This document shows positions 16,496 to 23,551 of a stretch of DNA of 64,000 nucleotides, in pieces (position 1 is the stretch's first letter; each line of letters opens with the position of its first letter). Source of the stretch: Robinsoniella peoriensis. GTDB lineage: Bacteria; Bacillota; Clostridia; Lachnospirales; Lachnospiraceae. Made by a program: the position numbers and the translations under genes. Location: NCBI RefSeq assembly GCF_042680125.1, contig NZ_JBHTNY010000035.1, one strand, 5' to 3'. The notes beneath the pieces are model-generated. The model saw only the letters and a list, made by a program, of their open reading frames with translations. It did not search any database and was not told where the DNA came from.

Positions 16496-16699
16496 TTAAG
16501 CTGCACAAACGTTAACTGCCTGCATACCGCGGTTTCCCTGAGCGATATCGAAAGTTACTTTCTGTCCGTCTTCTAAAGATTTGAATCCTTCAGTAGCAAT
16601 TCCTGAAAAATGTACGAAGAATTCTTCGCCTGTGCTGTCGTTTGTGATAAATCCAAATCCTTTAGTGCTGTTAAACCATTTTACTGTACCGTTATTCAT
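16496..16699 (-). CDS. csp: Cold-shock protein (CspA family)
   Basis: A 67-residue OB-fold RNA chaperone. RNP1 is KGFGFIT and RNP2 is EFFVHFSGI; TVKWFNSTKG and the ending RGMQAVNVCAA fit the family. I use ATG 16699 (MNNGTVKW) because GGAGG lies 9 bases upstream and an earlier in-frame ATG overlaps that site. Its own promoter is ~135 bases upstream and the leader contains a very strong terminator (see 16738-16803). Confidence 0.96.
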   Translation of the reverse strand: MNNGTVKWFNSTKGFGFITNDSTGEEFFVHFSGIATEGFKSLEDGQKVTFDIAQGNRGMQAVNVCAA

Positions 16700-16737
16700 A
16701 GTAGGTACCTCCAATTATAATATTATATCTTAACATG

Positions 16738-16803
16738 AAAATAAAAAAAATCACATATTTTTGTAAATCATCAATCAAATTAGTGACTTACAAAAATATG
16801 TGA
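16738..16803 (-). terminator. Intrinsic terminator inside the cold-shock gene leader (attenuator)
   Basis: On the minus strand TCACATATTTTTGTAA and TTACAAAAATATGTGA form a perfect 16-bp AT-rich stem with a 21-base loop, followed by eight Ts. It lies between the csp promoter and its start codon, so most transcripts would stop before the gene unless the stem is disrupted. An AT-rich stem's stability depends on temperature, making a thermal or RNA-chaperone readthrough switch plausible (inference). Confidence 0.85.
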
Positions 16804-16833
16804 AGATCAAAAATTCATTCAAAATACTCTCTT

Positions 16834-16862
16834 AATATACCATGTAAACAAAGCGTTGTCAA
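16834..16862 (-). promoter_or_regulatory. Promoter of the cold-shock gene
   Basis: Minus strand TTGACA (16862-16857), 17 bp, TATATT (16839-16834). Confidence 0.85.
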
Positions 16863-16900
16863 GATAAATAAAAAATATTTTATTATCAAAGGAATTTAGT

Positions 16901-16999
16901 TGAATTTTACCCCTAAACGGAAGGAAGGCCAGTACCTCATCGATACTGGCGAAAATGAAAAAGATTTAATTTCTTGAAAAAGTCTTATTGGCTTTTCAT
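16901..16999 (-). ncRNA. Candidate small RNA, unit 4 (inverted copy)
   Basis: Read on the minus strand it repeats unit 1: AAAGCCAATAAGACTTTTTC, AATCTTTTTCAT, hairpin GCCAGTATC/GGTACTGGC (one mismatch, 16928-16950), then CTTCCTTCC in place of CTCCCTC, and TTTAGGGG followed by TAAAATT. Its terminator stem is the weakest of the four. Confidence 0.5.
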
Positions 17000-17005
17000 A
17001 TTTAT

Positions 17006-17059
17006 AATATAAAGGATAGTTGTGAAGAAAGTGTGACAGACGATTGAAGAGTCTGTGAA
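17006..17059 (-). promoter_or_regulatory. Promoter of RNA unit 4 with four Pho-box-like hexamers
   Basis: On the minus strand TTCACA, TTCAAT, GTCACA and TTCACA follow at exact 11-bp steps (from 17059 down to 17021), then 9 bases and TATATT (17011-17006). Confidence 0.62.
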
Positions 17060-17086
17060 GAAATTGAAAAGTTTTTAATTGCCACT

Positions 17087-17123
17087 TTCCTGTGGGTTAA
17101 ATTTTCTTAACAGGAACTATAAT
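17087..17123 (+). promoter_or_regulatory. Inverted repeat and -10 before the XRE regulator
   Basis: TTCCTGT (17087-17093) and ACAGGAA (17110-17116) flank 16 bases and end just before TATAAT (17118-17123). The position over the -35 region suggests an operator, possibly for the XRE protein itself. Confidence 0.45.
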
Positions 17124-17208
17124 AGGGCTCCATTGCGGATTTCATTTATATCAGATATACTAGTAATAAGAAATGGCCGTTTCCATATTTAGAAGAGGAG
17201 CATATAAA

Positions 17209-18288
17209 ATGAATATAGGTGAAGTTATCTTAAAGCTAAGAAAGGATAAACAATTAACGCAGGAGCAGCTGGCCCAGGCAATTGGCGTTACTGCACCGGC
17301 AGTGAGTAAATGGGAGACGGGGAGTACCTATCCGGATATTTTATTGCTGCCGCCCCTTGCCAGAGCACTTGGTACCACAATCGACCATCTGCTGTCTTAT
17401 ACCCAGGAGCTGGATATAAATATGCTGGATGAAATTATGGCAGATATACGCGTAATATGTCAGGATAAAGGCTTTCGGGAAGGAATGAAAAAAATTCAAT
17501 TTTATTTAAAACAGTACTCAAATTCAGAAGAATTGAAAATGAGGGTAATATCCGCTTCCATAATGCTGTCTTATACAATGGATCAGGACTTTATGGAAGA
17601 AGAATGGGATGAATGGGGAAATCAGCTGGAAAAACTGGCTAAGGAAATAGTGGGTTCTTCCAATCCGTTAATTCGTGAAAATGCCAAGGTGTATCTGGTT
17701 ACGAGATGCATGGAAGCGGAAAAATACGATGAGGCAGAAGCATATTTGGATTCCATACCACAGCAGCAGATTGATCCTTCACAGCTGCGGCCCAGTATCT
17801 ATCTGAAAAAGGGAGATTATAAAAAGGCAGAGAAACTATTGCAATCCAATTTGTTGTCCGGTATCCGAAATGCAGAAATGGCATTGCTTTCTCTGACTGC
17901 AACCGCCAGAAAAACACAAAATTTAGAAAGAGCATTTGAATATGCAAGGGCAGGATGTGAGATAGAAGAGATCTTTGGAAGCGGAGGCTGTCTGTTTGCA
18001 TGGGAAAAAATTACCCAGTTGTATTTGGAAACTTATCATGAGGAAGAAGCATTAAAGAGTATCATAAAATATATGGATCATATTCGGGAAATGGATTATT
18101 CTTTCCAGGACCGGGTTTACTTTGACACAGTCACATTGGACTGTAATGAAAACCAGGGTCAGGTAAAAGGAATAAAACAATCCCAGTTAAATCTACTGAT
18201 GTCAGACGAGAGATATGAAAAACTGCGTGGATATGAGGCATTTCAGGAGGCAGTACAAAAACTCAAAGAACATATTGAGGCATTATAA
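17209..18288 (+). CDS. XRE-family transcriptional regulator with TPR-like C-terminal region
   Basis: A 359-residue protein from ATG 17209 (AGAGGAG upstream). Residues 1-65 are a Cro/C1 helix-turn-helix (LTQEQLAQAIGVTAPAVSKWETG). The remaining ~290 residues are helical and read as degenerate TPR repeats, for example AEAYLDSIPQ, KKGDYKKAEKLLQSN and FEYARAGCEIEEIFG. This layout is common in Clostridia stand-alone regulators whose helical domain senses a partner or peptide. Target unknown; autoregulation is suggested by the upstream inverted repeat. Confidence 0.85.
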   Translation: MNIGEVILKLRKDKQLTQEQLAQAIGVTAPAVSKWETGSTYPDILLLPPLARALGTTIDHLLSYTQELDINMLDEIMADIRVICQDKGFREGMKKIQFYLKQYSNSEELKMRVISASIMLSYTMDQDFMEEEWDEWGNQLEKLAKEIVGSSNPLIRENAKVYLVTRCMEAEKYDEAEAYLDSIPQQQIDPSQLRPSIYLKKGDYKKAEKLLQSNLLSGIRNAEMALLSLTATARKTQNLERAFEYARAGCEIEEIFGSGGCLFAWEKITQLYLETYHEEEALKSIIKYMDHIREMDYSFQDRVYFDTVTLDCNENQGQVKGIKQSQLNLLMSDERYEKLRGYEAFQEAVQKLKEHIEAL

Positions 18289-18303
18289 AAGAAAGGGAAT
18301 GCG

Positions 18304-18332
18304 TTGACTTTCCGGACAGCAGGCATTACACT
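18304..18332 (+). promoter_or_regulatory. Promoter of truA
   Basis: TTGACT, 17 bp, TACACT, 62 bases before the truA start. Confidence 0.65.
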
Positions 18333-18393
18333 GTAACTATTAAAGAAATGCTGATTGCATTTTAGAATGCAGTGAAAGATAGGAGCAGTGTAT

Positions 18394-19131
18394 ATGAATT
18401 ATAAAATGATAGTCCAATATGATGGAACCAGGTATGATGGATGGCAGAAACAGGGGAATACGGATGATACGATACAAGGCAAGCTGGAGGCAATATTATC
18501 AAAAATGGCAGGAATGCCGATTGAAGTCCAGGGGGCAGGAAGAACAGATGCAGGTGTACATGCCCTTGGACAGACGGCTAATTTCCATCTTCCAAAGGGA
18601 TGTGTCTTAACAGAGGATATCCGTGATTACCTGAATAAATACCTGCCGGAGGATATTGGGATTCTTGAAGTGACAGAGACAGCGGAGCGATTTCACAGCC
18701 GTCTGAATGCGAAGGAAAAAGTGTATCGTTACCGGATTTCTACCAGTACATTGAAAAATGTATTTGAGCGAAAGTACATTTATCCACTTGATGAACATCT
18801 GAATGTGAAAGCCATGCGTGAAGCAGCGGAAGCGTTAATTGGAACTCACGATTTTAAAAGCTTCTGTTCGAATAAAAGAATGAAAAAATCCTCAGTCCGG
18901 AAGTTAATTAAAATAGAAATTACAGAACTGGAAGGGGAATTGCAAATTAATTTTACAGGCGAAGGATTTTTGTACAATATGGTACGGATCATGACGGGAA
19001 CGCTGATAGAAGTGGGACAGGGAAAACGCTCGCCAAAAAAGATGACAGAGATTCTTGAGGGGAAAGACCGCTCTCTGGCTGGTATTACGGCTCCAGCCAG
19101 AGGGTTGTGTCTGGTTAAGGTTTCGTATTAG
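18394..19131 (+). CDS. truA: tRNA pseudouridine synthase A
   Basis: Converts uridines 38-40 of tRNA to pseudouridine. The 245-residue length is usual. QGAGRTDAGVHA holds the catalytic Asp52; YDGTRYDGWQKQ and FTGEGFLYNMVRIMTG are family signatures. I start at ATG 18394, 8 bases after AGGAG, rather than the in-frame GTG at 18388. Its last 17 bases overlap the end of the convergent aminotransferase gene. Confidence 0.96.
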   Translation: MNYKMIVQYDGTRYDGWQKQGNTDDTIQGKLEAILSKMAGMPIEVQGAGRTDAGVHALGQTANFHLPKGCVLTEDIRDYLNKYLPEDIGILEVTETAERFHSRLNAKEKVYRYRISTSTLKNVFERKYIYPLDEHLNVKAMREAAEALIGTHDFKSFCSNKRMKKSSVRKLIKIEITELEGELQINFTGEGFLYNMVRIMTGTLIEVGQGKRSPKKMTEILEGKDRSLAGITAPARGLCLVKVSY

Positions 19132-20230
19132 CATCATCAAATAGTTCATGTATACACATAAGCAGTTCTCTGTTTTTTACTGCTGACATAAAACAAAACC
19201 GGAAATACTGATTTCCCAAAAATGGAAATGTAGAACAGTCCCGGATCATAAGTCCTCTGCGAATGGCATACTCAAAGACATCCTTTGAGGTTATGCCATT
19301 TTTTAATATACGAACCAGTATAAAGTTTGCAGTGGGCGGATAAGCTTTAATTCCGTTTATGAGAGATAGCTCATGAACAATATTGTCCCGTTCTGAAAAG
19401 ATAAGTTTTTTTGAAGCTGAAATATATTCCGTATCAGAAAACATCAGTTTTCCCGCAGCCTCTGCAAGGCTATTGATTGTCCAGGGATTTTTCTTTTTGT
19501 TAACTTCTTTGATAAGATCCAGGTTGCCCGTTATGGCATATCCGAGACGAAGGCCGGGAGCAGCAAAGAATTTGGAAATGCCCCTCAATATTACAATGTT
19601 ATTGTAATAATCGGTCAGTGGAACGCTGGTAATTTCCAAATGATCCGGTACAAATTCTACATATGTTTCATCCACCATAACGAAGATATCATTCTGTTTA
19701 CAACAGTCTAGAATTTTACGCATATCATTGCGGCAGATTGATGTAGAGGTAGGATTATTGGGATTACATAAAATCAGCAGGTCAATCTGTTCATTTAATT
19801 TATTCATCAGGTCATCCGCCTGCATCTGAAAATCATTGGATTCTTTCAGTGGATAGTAGAGGGAGATACCGCCGTCCAGAGAGATTTCACGTTCATATTC
19901 GGAATAAGTGGGCCCCAGTATCATCGCTTTTTTCGGATGCCGTATCTGTATCATCAGGGAGATTAATTCCGTTGAACCATTTCCAACGATGATGTGATCC
20001 GGATCACAGCCTGCATAGGTTCCGATGGCCCTGCGAAGTGCGGTATATTCCCGATCCGGATAAGTGGTAATAACATCTATGTGGGCGGCCAGAGTCTGGC
20101 GCAGCTTGGGCGAAACTCCCAGGGGGTTTACATTGGCGCTAAAACTGGTAATGTTTTCTTTTTTAATGCCATAGGCATATTCAATTGTTTCTAAGTCACT
20201 TCCATGAAAATGGTCTGCGGGGGTTAGCAT
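19115..20230 (-). CDS. PLP-dependent class I/II aminotransferase, CobD/HisC-like
   Basis: A 371-residue fold-type I PLP enzyme. HGSDLETIEYAYG and ITSFSANVNPLGVSP at the N-terminus resemble threonine-phosphate decarboxylase CobD; GNGSTELI, CNPNNPTSTSI, VDETYVEF and GISKFFAAPGLRLGYA (Schiff-base Lys) are family motifs. It could be a CobD homologue or a HisC-type aminotransferase; no cobalamin or histidine genes are nearby to decide. I use the ATG at 20230, with an AAAGGAAAGG site nine bases upstream; in-frame ATGs at 20239 and 20254 overlap or precede that site. It follows the LUD gene by 60 bases, likely one transcript. Confidence 0.8.
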   Translation of the reverse strand: MLTPADHFHGSDLETIEYAYGIKKENITSFSANVNPLGVSPKLRQTLAAHIDVITTYPDREYTALRRAIGTYAGCDPDHIIVGNGSTELISLMIQIRHPKKAMILGPTYSEYEREISLDGGISLYYPLKESNDFQMQADDLMNKLNEQIDLLILCNPNNPTSTSICRNDMRKILDCCKQNDIFVMVDETYVEFVPDHLEITSVPLTDYYNNIVILRGISKFFAAPGLRLGYAITGNLDLIKEVNKKKNPWTINSLAEAAGKLMFSDTEYISASKKLIFSERDNIVHELSLINGIKAYPPTANFILVRILKNGITSKDVFEYAIRRGLMIRDCSTFPFLGNQYFRFCFMSAVKNRELLMCIHELFDDANTKP

Positions 20231-20290
20231 AGTGTTCATCCTTTCCTTTGGCATATCTGAATGTTTTATGATTAAATCCGGTATGAAACA

Positions 20291-20926
20291 TCAATAACCA
20301 AGATTTTCTCCAATCAGGATTACTTTAATACGCCCTTTGAATCGATTATAGCGAATAATCAGTGTCTGACTGCAGATACATTCCTTAGAAGTACAGTCTG
20401 AACAGACGCCAGTCAGTCCGCAGGGGGTTTTCATTTTCAGACGCATTGCGTTTGGCGGTGCGGCTTGGGTATGTATACGTTCCAGGGCACTTGCCTCGTC
20501 TTTGGCAGCTTTATTCATGCCCACCAGTAATATAACATGGTCAGGTCCATAAGTCAGGGCGGCAACCCGGTTTCCGGTACCATCGATGTTGACCAGTTTA
20601 CCGTCCAGCGTGATGGCATTGGAGCTCATAAAATAATAATCTGCACTCAATGCCTGACGATACATGGCTTTGGTTTCTTCGGGGGTTACAGCCTGTGAAC
20701 GGTCAATCAGTGTCAGACCGGAGGCTTTCAGGGCATCCATCATCCCGCATTCAGTCAGTGTCATAGAGCCTCCCCAGGATACAACAGCACAATCCGGTAA
20801 GAAACTCATTGCCTTTTTAACTGCGCTTTTGCTGTCAGGGCAGTAGTAACCCTCCATATTTCGTTTTTCCAGGTTCTTAATAATGATTGAAGCCTGTTTT
20901 TCATAGAATTCCTGCATAGGTGTCAT
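20291..20926 (-). CDS. LUD-domain protein (LutC/YkgG-like)
   Basis: A 211-residue member of the LUD family (lactate-utilisation type, NagB/RpiA-like fold). VVSWGGSMTLTECGMMDALK, ADYYFMSSNAITLDGKLVNIDGTGNRVAALTYGP and VILLVGMNK are family hallmarks. The C-terminal part has a Cys cluster, CGLTGVCSDCTSKECICSQ, with five Cys in 18 residues, suggesting a metal site. Stand-alone members are common in Clostridia but their substrate is unknown. ATG 20926 is preceded by AGGAGA. Upstream of the aminotransferase in the same direction. Confidence 0.82.
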   Translation of the reverse strand: MTPMQEFYEKQASIIIKNLEKRNMEGYYCPDSKSAVKKAMSFLPDCAVVSWGGSMTLTECGMMDALKASGLTLIDRSQAVTPEETKAMYRQALSADYYFMSSNAITLDGKLVNIDGTGNRVAALTYGPDHVILLVGMNKAAKDEASALERIHTQAAPPNAMRLKMKTPCGLTGVCSDCTSKECICSQTLIIRYNRFKGRIKVILIGENLGY

Positions 20927-21035
20927 GAATTTCAATCTCCTTTCTGGTGTAGGGATCAATCTGCAGCTAATTGTTACTGCAATTCCTATAATTATATGTT
21001 ATGATAAGACTTATATAAATTATACGGTGGGATCA

Positions 21036-21195
21036 GCACCTTGTAAAGGAGTTATTAAGGAGATTCTTTTTGAAAGGATCTATTTGTTACTGTTCAAACC
21101 GTGCCGTGATCAGCGTTGCATGGCATCGGAGCTGGCAAAGTGATGGTCTCAGGGTATCTGTCCCTCGCCGAAGGCGACTTTACAAGGATAGGTGC
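21036..21195 (+). ncRNA. Structured intergenic element of unknown class
   Basis: CCTTGTAAAG (21040-21049) pairs perfectly with CTTTACAAGG (21178-21187), extended by CAC/GTG, enclosing ~130 bases that include the hairpin TCGCC-GAA-GGCGA. The enclosed part is richer in GC than its surroundings. The strand is not certain. It lies between the divergent LUD and argS genes. No T-box, lysine, SAM or TPP signature was found in it. Confidence 0.4.
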
Positions 21196-21221
21196 ACTGT
21201 AACATCTATTTGAAAAAGAAG

Positions 21222-21250
21222 TTGAAAATAACAGAAACACAAAGTATAAT
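21222..21250 (+). promoter_or_regulatory. Promoter of argS with ~325-base leader
   Basis: TTGAAA (21222-21227), 17 bp, TATAAT (21245-21250). A hairpin CAGCCGT-TTGA-ACGGCTG with TTTT follows about 25 bases later and could be an early terminator. Confidence 0.72.
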
Positions 21251-21437
21251 GTATCAAAGAGACAATTTGCAGAGGCAGCCGTTTGAACGGCTGTTTTGCG
21301 TGCAATGAATATTGTAAGCAGGTTTACGATATTCGTGCGGTCAAAGTGTGAAAGAAAAACACTTTTAAAGTGTAAACAAGTTCATACTGCTTATTTGGAC
21401 AGTATCGCAAGCAAGCTTGAGATATGGATGTTCGAAA

Positions 21438-21521
21438 GGTTGAAAGAAAATTATAAAATAGGTATAAGGTTGAAAGAAAATTATGATATAGAAAGGATGC
21501 CACGGTGTGATTCTTTCAACC
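21438..21521 (+). promoter_or_regulatory. Tandem repeat and competing stem in the argS leader
   Basis: GGTTGAAAGAA occurs twice, 30 bases apart (21438-21448 and 21468-21478), within a 30-base tandem repeat. TTCTTTCAACC (21511-21521) is the exact complement of both, so either copy, but not both, can pair with it. TGCCAC (21498) and GTGGCA (21531) and a CAAG-loop hairpin near 21540 add further structure before the argS start. Confidence 0.55.
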
Positions 21522-21575
21522 TGTTTTATTGTGGCAGTATTGCAGGCAAGCCTGTAATATGCAATAGGTATAAAT

Positions 21576-23342
21576 ATGAAAAAAATTATTGATATGATTA
21601 CGGATGAAATGACAGTCGCTTTTACCGAGGCAGGATATGATGCATCTTATGCAAAAGTAACCATCTCTAATCGTCCGGATCTGTGCGAATACCAGTGTAA
21701 CGGAGCAATGGCAGCTGCTAAAGTGTATAAGAAAGCGCCGATTATGATTGCCAACGGAGTTGTGGAGAAGCTGGCACAAAGTGAAGTGTTTGAAGAAGTA
21801 AATGCGGTGAATCCGGGTTTTATTAATTTGAAATTGACAAAAGAATATCTGGCTGCGTATATGAGAGAAATGCAGGCAGATGAATATTTATCCATAGAGA
21901 AGACGAAAGAGCCAAAGAAAATTATTATTGATTACGGCGGTCCAAATGTTGCAAAACCACTTCACGTAGGTCATCTGCGTTCTGCCATTATCGGGGAAAG
22001 CATTAAGCGAATGGGAAAGTTCCTGGGACACGAAATGATCGGAGATGTACATCTTGGTGACTGGGGGCTTCAGATGGGACTGATTATAACAGAACTCAAG
22101 AAGAGAAAACCGGAACTGGTGTATTTTGATGAAAACTTTACCGGTGAGTATCCTGCACAAGCACCATTTACCATTTCCGAATTGGAAGAAATTTATCCTG
22201 CGGCAAGTACTTATTCAAAAGAACACCCGGAATATAAAGAGGAAGCAATGCAGGCAACTTATCTGCTTCAGCAAGGGCACCGGGGATACCAGGGGATCTT
22301 AAAACATATCCTGGAGGTATCTGTTACGGACTTGAAGAGAAATTATGAAAATTTAAATGTTCATTTTGATTTATGGAAAGGCGAGTCTGATGCTCAGCCT
22401 TACATTCCGGACATGGTTCAGTATATGAAAGAAAATGGATATGCGCATATTGATGACGGTGCGTTGGTAGTAGATGTCAAAGAAGAAACAGATACCAAAG
22501 AGATTCCGCCATGTATGATATTAAAATCAGATGGAGCGTCTCTTTATAATACAACTGACCTGGCTACAATTGTAGAACGTATGAAGCTATATCATCCGGA
22601 TCATATTATTTATGTGGTAGACAAGCGCCAGGAGTTATATTTCACACAGGTATTTCGCTGTGCAAGAAAGACAAAGCTTATTCAGGACGATACGGATCTG
22701 ACCTTTGTAGGCTTTGGTACTATGAACGGAAAAGATGGTAAGCCTTTTAAGACCCGTGAAGGCGGCGTTATGAGACTGGAAAACCTGATCACCAGCATTA
22801 ATGATGAAATGTTCCGTAAAATAACAGAAAATCATGAAATTGATCCGGAAGAGGCCAGAAAGACGGCTAAGATTGTTGGTCTGTCCGCAGTTAAATATGG
22901 AGACTTATCCAACCAGGCTTCAAAAGATTATGTATTTGATGTGGATCGTTTTACATCATTCGAAGGAAATACAGGCCCATATATCCTTTATACCATTGTT
23001 CGTATAAAATCTATACTGAACAAATATCAGGAAAATGGGGGAAAATTAGGAGTCTATGCAATTGGTGAACCGGTAAGCGACAGTGAAAAATCACTGATGC
23101 TTGAATTATCCAAGTTTAACAATGTAATGGAAAATGCATTTGAGGAAATCGCACCCCACAAGATCTGCTCTTATATCTATGATCTGGCAAATGCGTTTAA
23201 CCGCTTTTATCATGAGACAAAAATTTTGTCAGAAGAGGACGAGAAACAAAAAGGAAGCTATATCCAGCTGCTTCTGCTGGCAAGAGACGTACTGGAAAGC
23301 TGTATTGATGTCTTAGGATTTTCTGCACCTGAGAGAATGTAA
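21576..23342 (+). CDS. argS: Arginyl-tRNA synthetase
   Basis: Charges tRNA-Arg. At 588 residues it fits the family. KPLHVGHLRSAIIG is the class I HIGH motif, and the GDVHLGDWGLQMG and SDGASLYNTTDLATIV segments are ArgS-specific; KMSKS is not conserved in this family, with FKTREGGVMRL at that place. The C-terminal DALR anticodon domain includes DLANAFNRFYHET. The ribosome site is weak (AATAGGT), which fits control by the structured leader. A 10-bp hairpin AGAGCCTGTC/GACAGGCTCT (23349-23380) follows the stop but lacks a T-tract. Confidence 0.97.
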   Translation: MKKIIDMITDEMTVAFTEAGYDASYAKVTISNRPDLCEYQCNGAMAAAKVYKKAPIMIANGVVEKLAQSEVFEEVNAVNPGFINLKLTKEYLAAYMREMQADEYLSIEKTKEPKKIIIDYGGPNVAKPLHVGHLRSAIIGESIKRMGKFLGHEMIGDVHLGDWGLQMGLIITELKKRKPELVYFDENFTGEYPAQAPFTISELEEIYPAASTYSKEHPEYKEEAMQATYLLQQGHRGYQGILKHILEVSVTDLKRNYENLNVHFDLWKGESDAQPYIPDMVQYMKENGYAHIDDGALVVDVKEETDTKEIPPCMILKSDGASLYNTTDLATIVERMKLYHPDHIIYVVDKRQELYFTQVFRCARKTKLIQDDTDLTFVGFGTMNGKDGKPFKTREGGVMRLENLITSINDEMFRKITENHEIDPEEARKTAKIVGLSAVKYGDLSNQASKDYVFDVDRFTSFEGNTGPYILYTIVRIKSILNKYQENGGKLGVYAIGEPVSDSEKSLMLELSKFNNVMENAFEEIAPHKICSYIYDLANAFNRFYHETKILSEEDEKQKGSYIQLLLLARDVLESCIDVLGFSAPERM

Positions 23343-23422
23343 AATAGCAGAGCCTGTCTGAAAACTTGTGGACAGGCTCTGAAACGTATTCTATGTTATG
23401 TAAACTTTGTGCATACTGCCAC

Positions 23423-23451
23423 TAGACATTTTTAAATAAATGTAGTAGAAT
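23423..23451 (+). promoter_or_regulatory. Promoter of the kinase envelope operon
   Basis: TAGACA, 17 bp, TAGAAT. The ~100-base leader holds two small hairpins, GCGGTA-CT-TACCGC and ATAACG-TTT-CGTTAT. Confidence 0.65.
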
Positions 23452-23551
23452 GACAAAATCTAATCGCGGTACTTACCGCATCAAATAAATTCAATAACGT
23501 TTCGTTATATTTCCATTTAGCAGTACAACAGAATAAAGGAGTTGAGGAAAA

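Noticed and set aside
21036..21575. T-box or lysine/SAM/TPP riboswitch before argS
   Set aside because: No GGGTGG-type T-box core and no complete consensus of the other classes could be aligned.
23349..23380. Terminator after argS
   Set aside because: The 10-bp hairpin is strong, but it is followed by GAAACG and not by a T-tract, so it is not called an intrinsic terminator.
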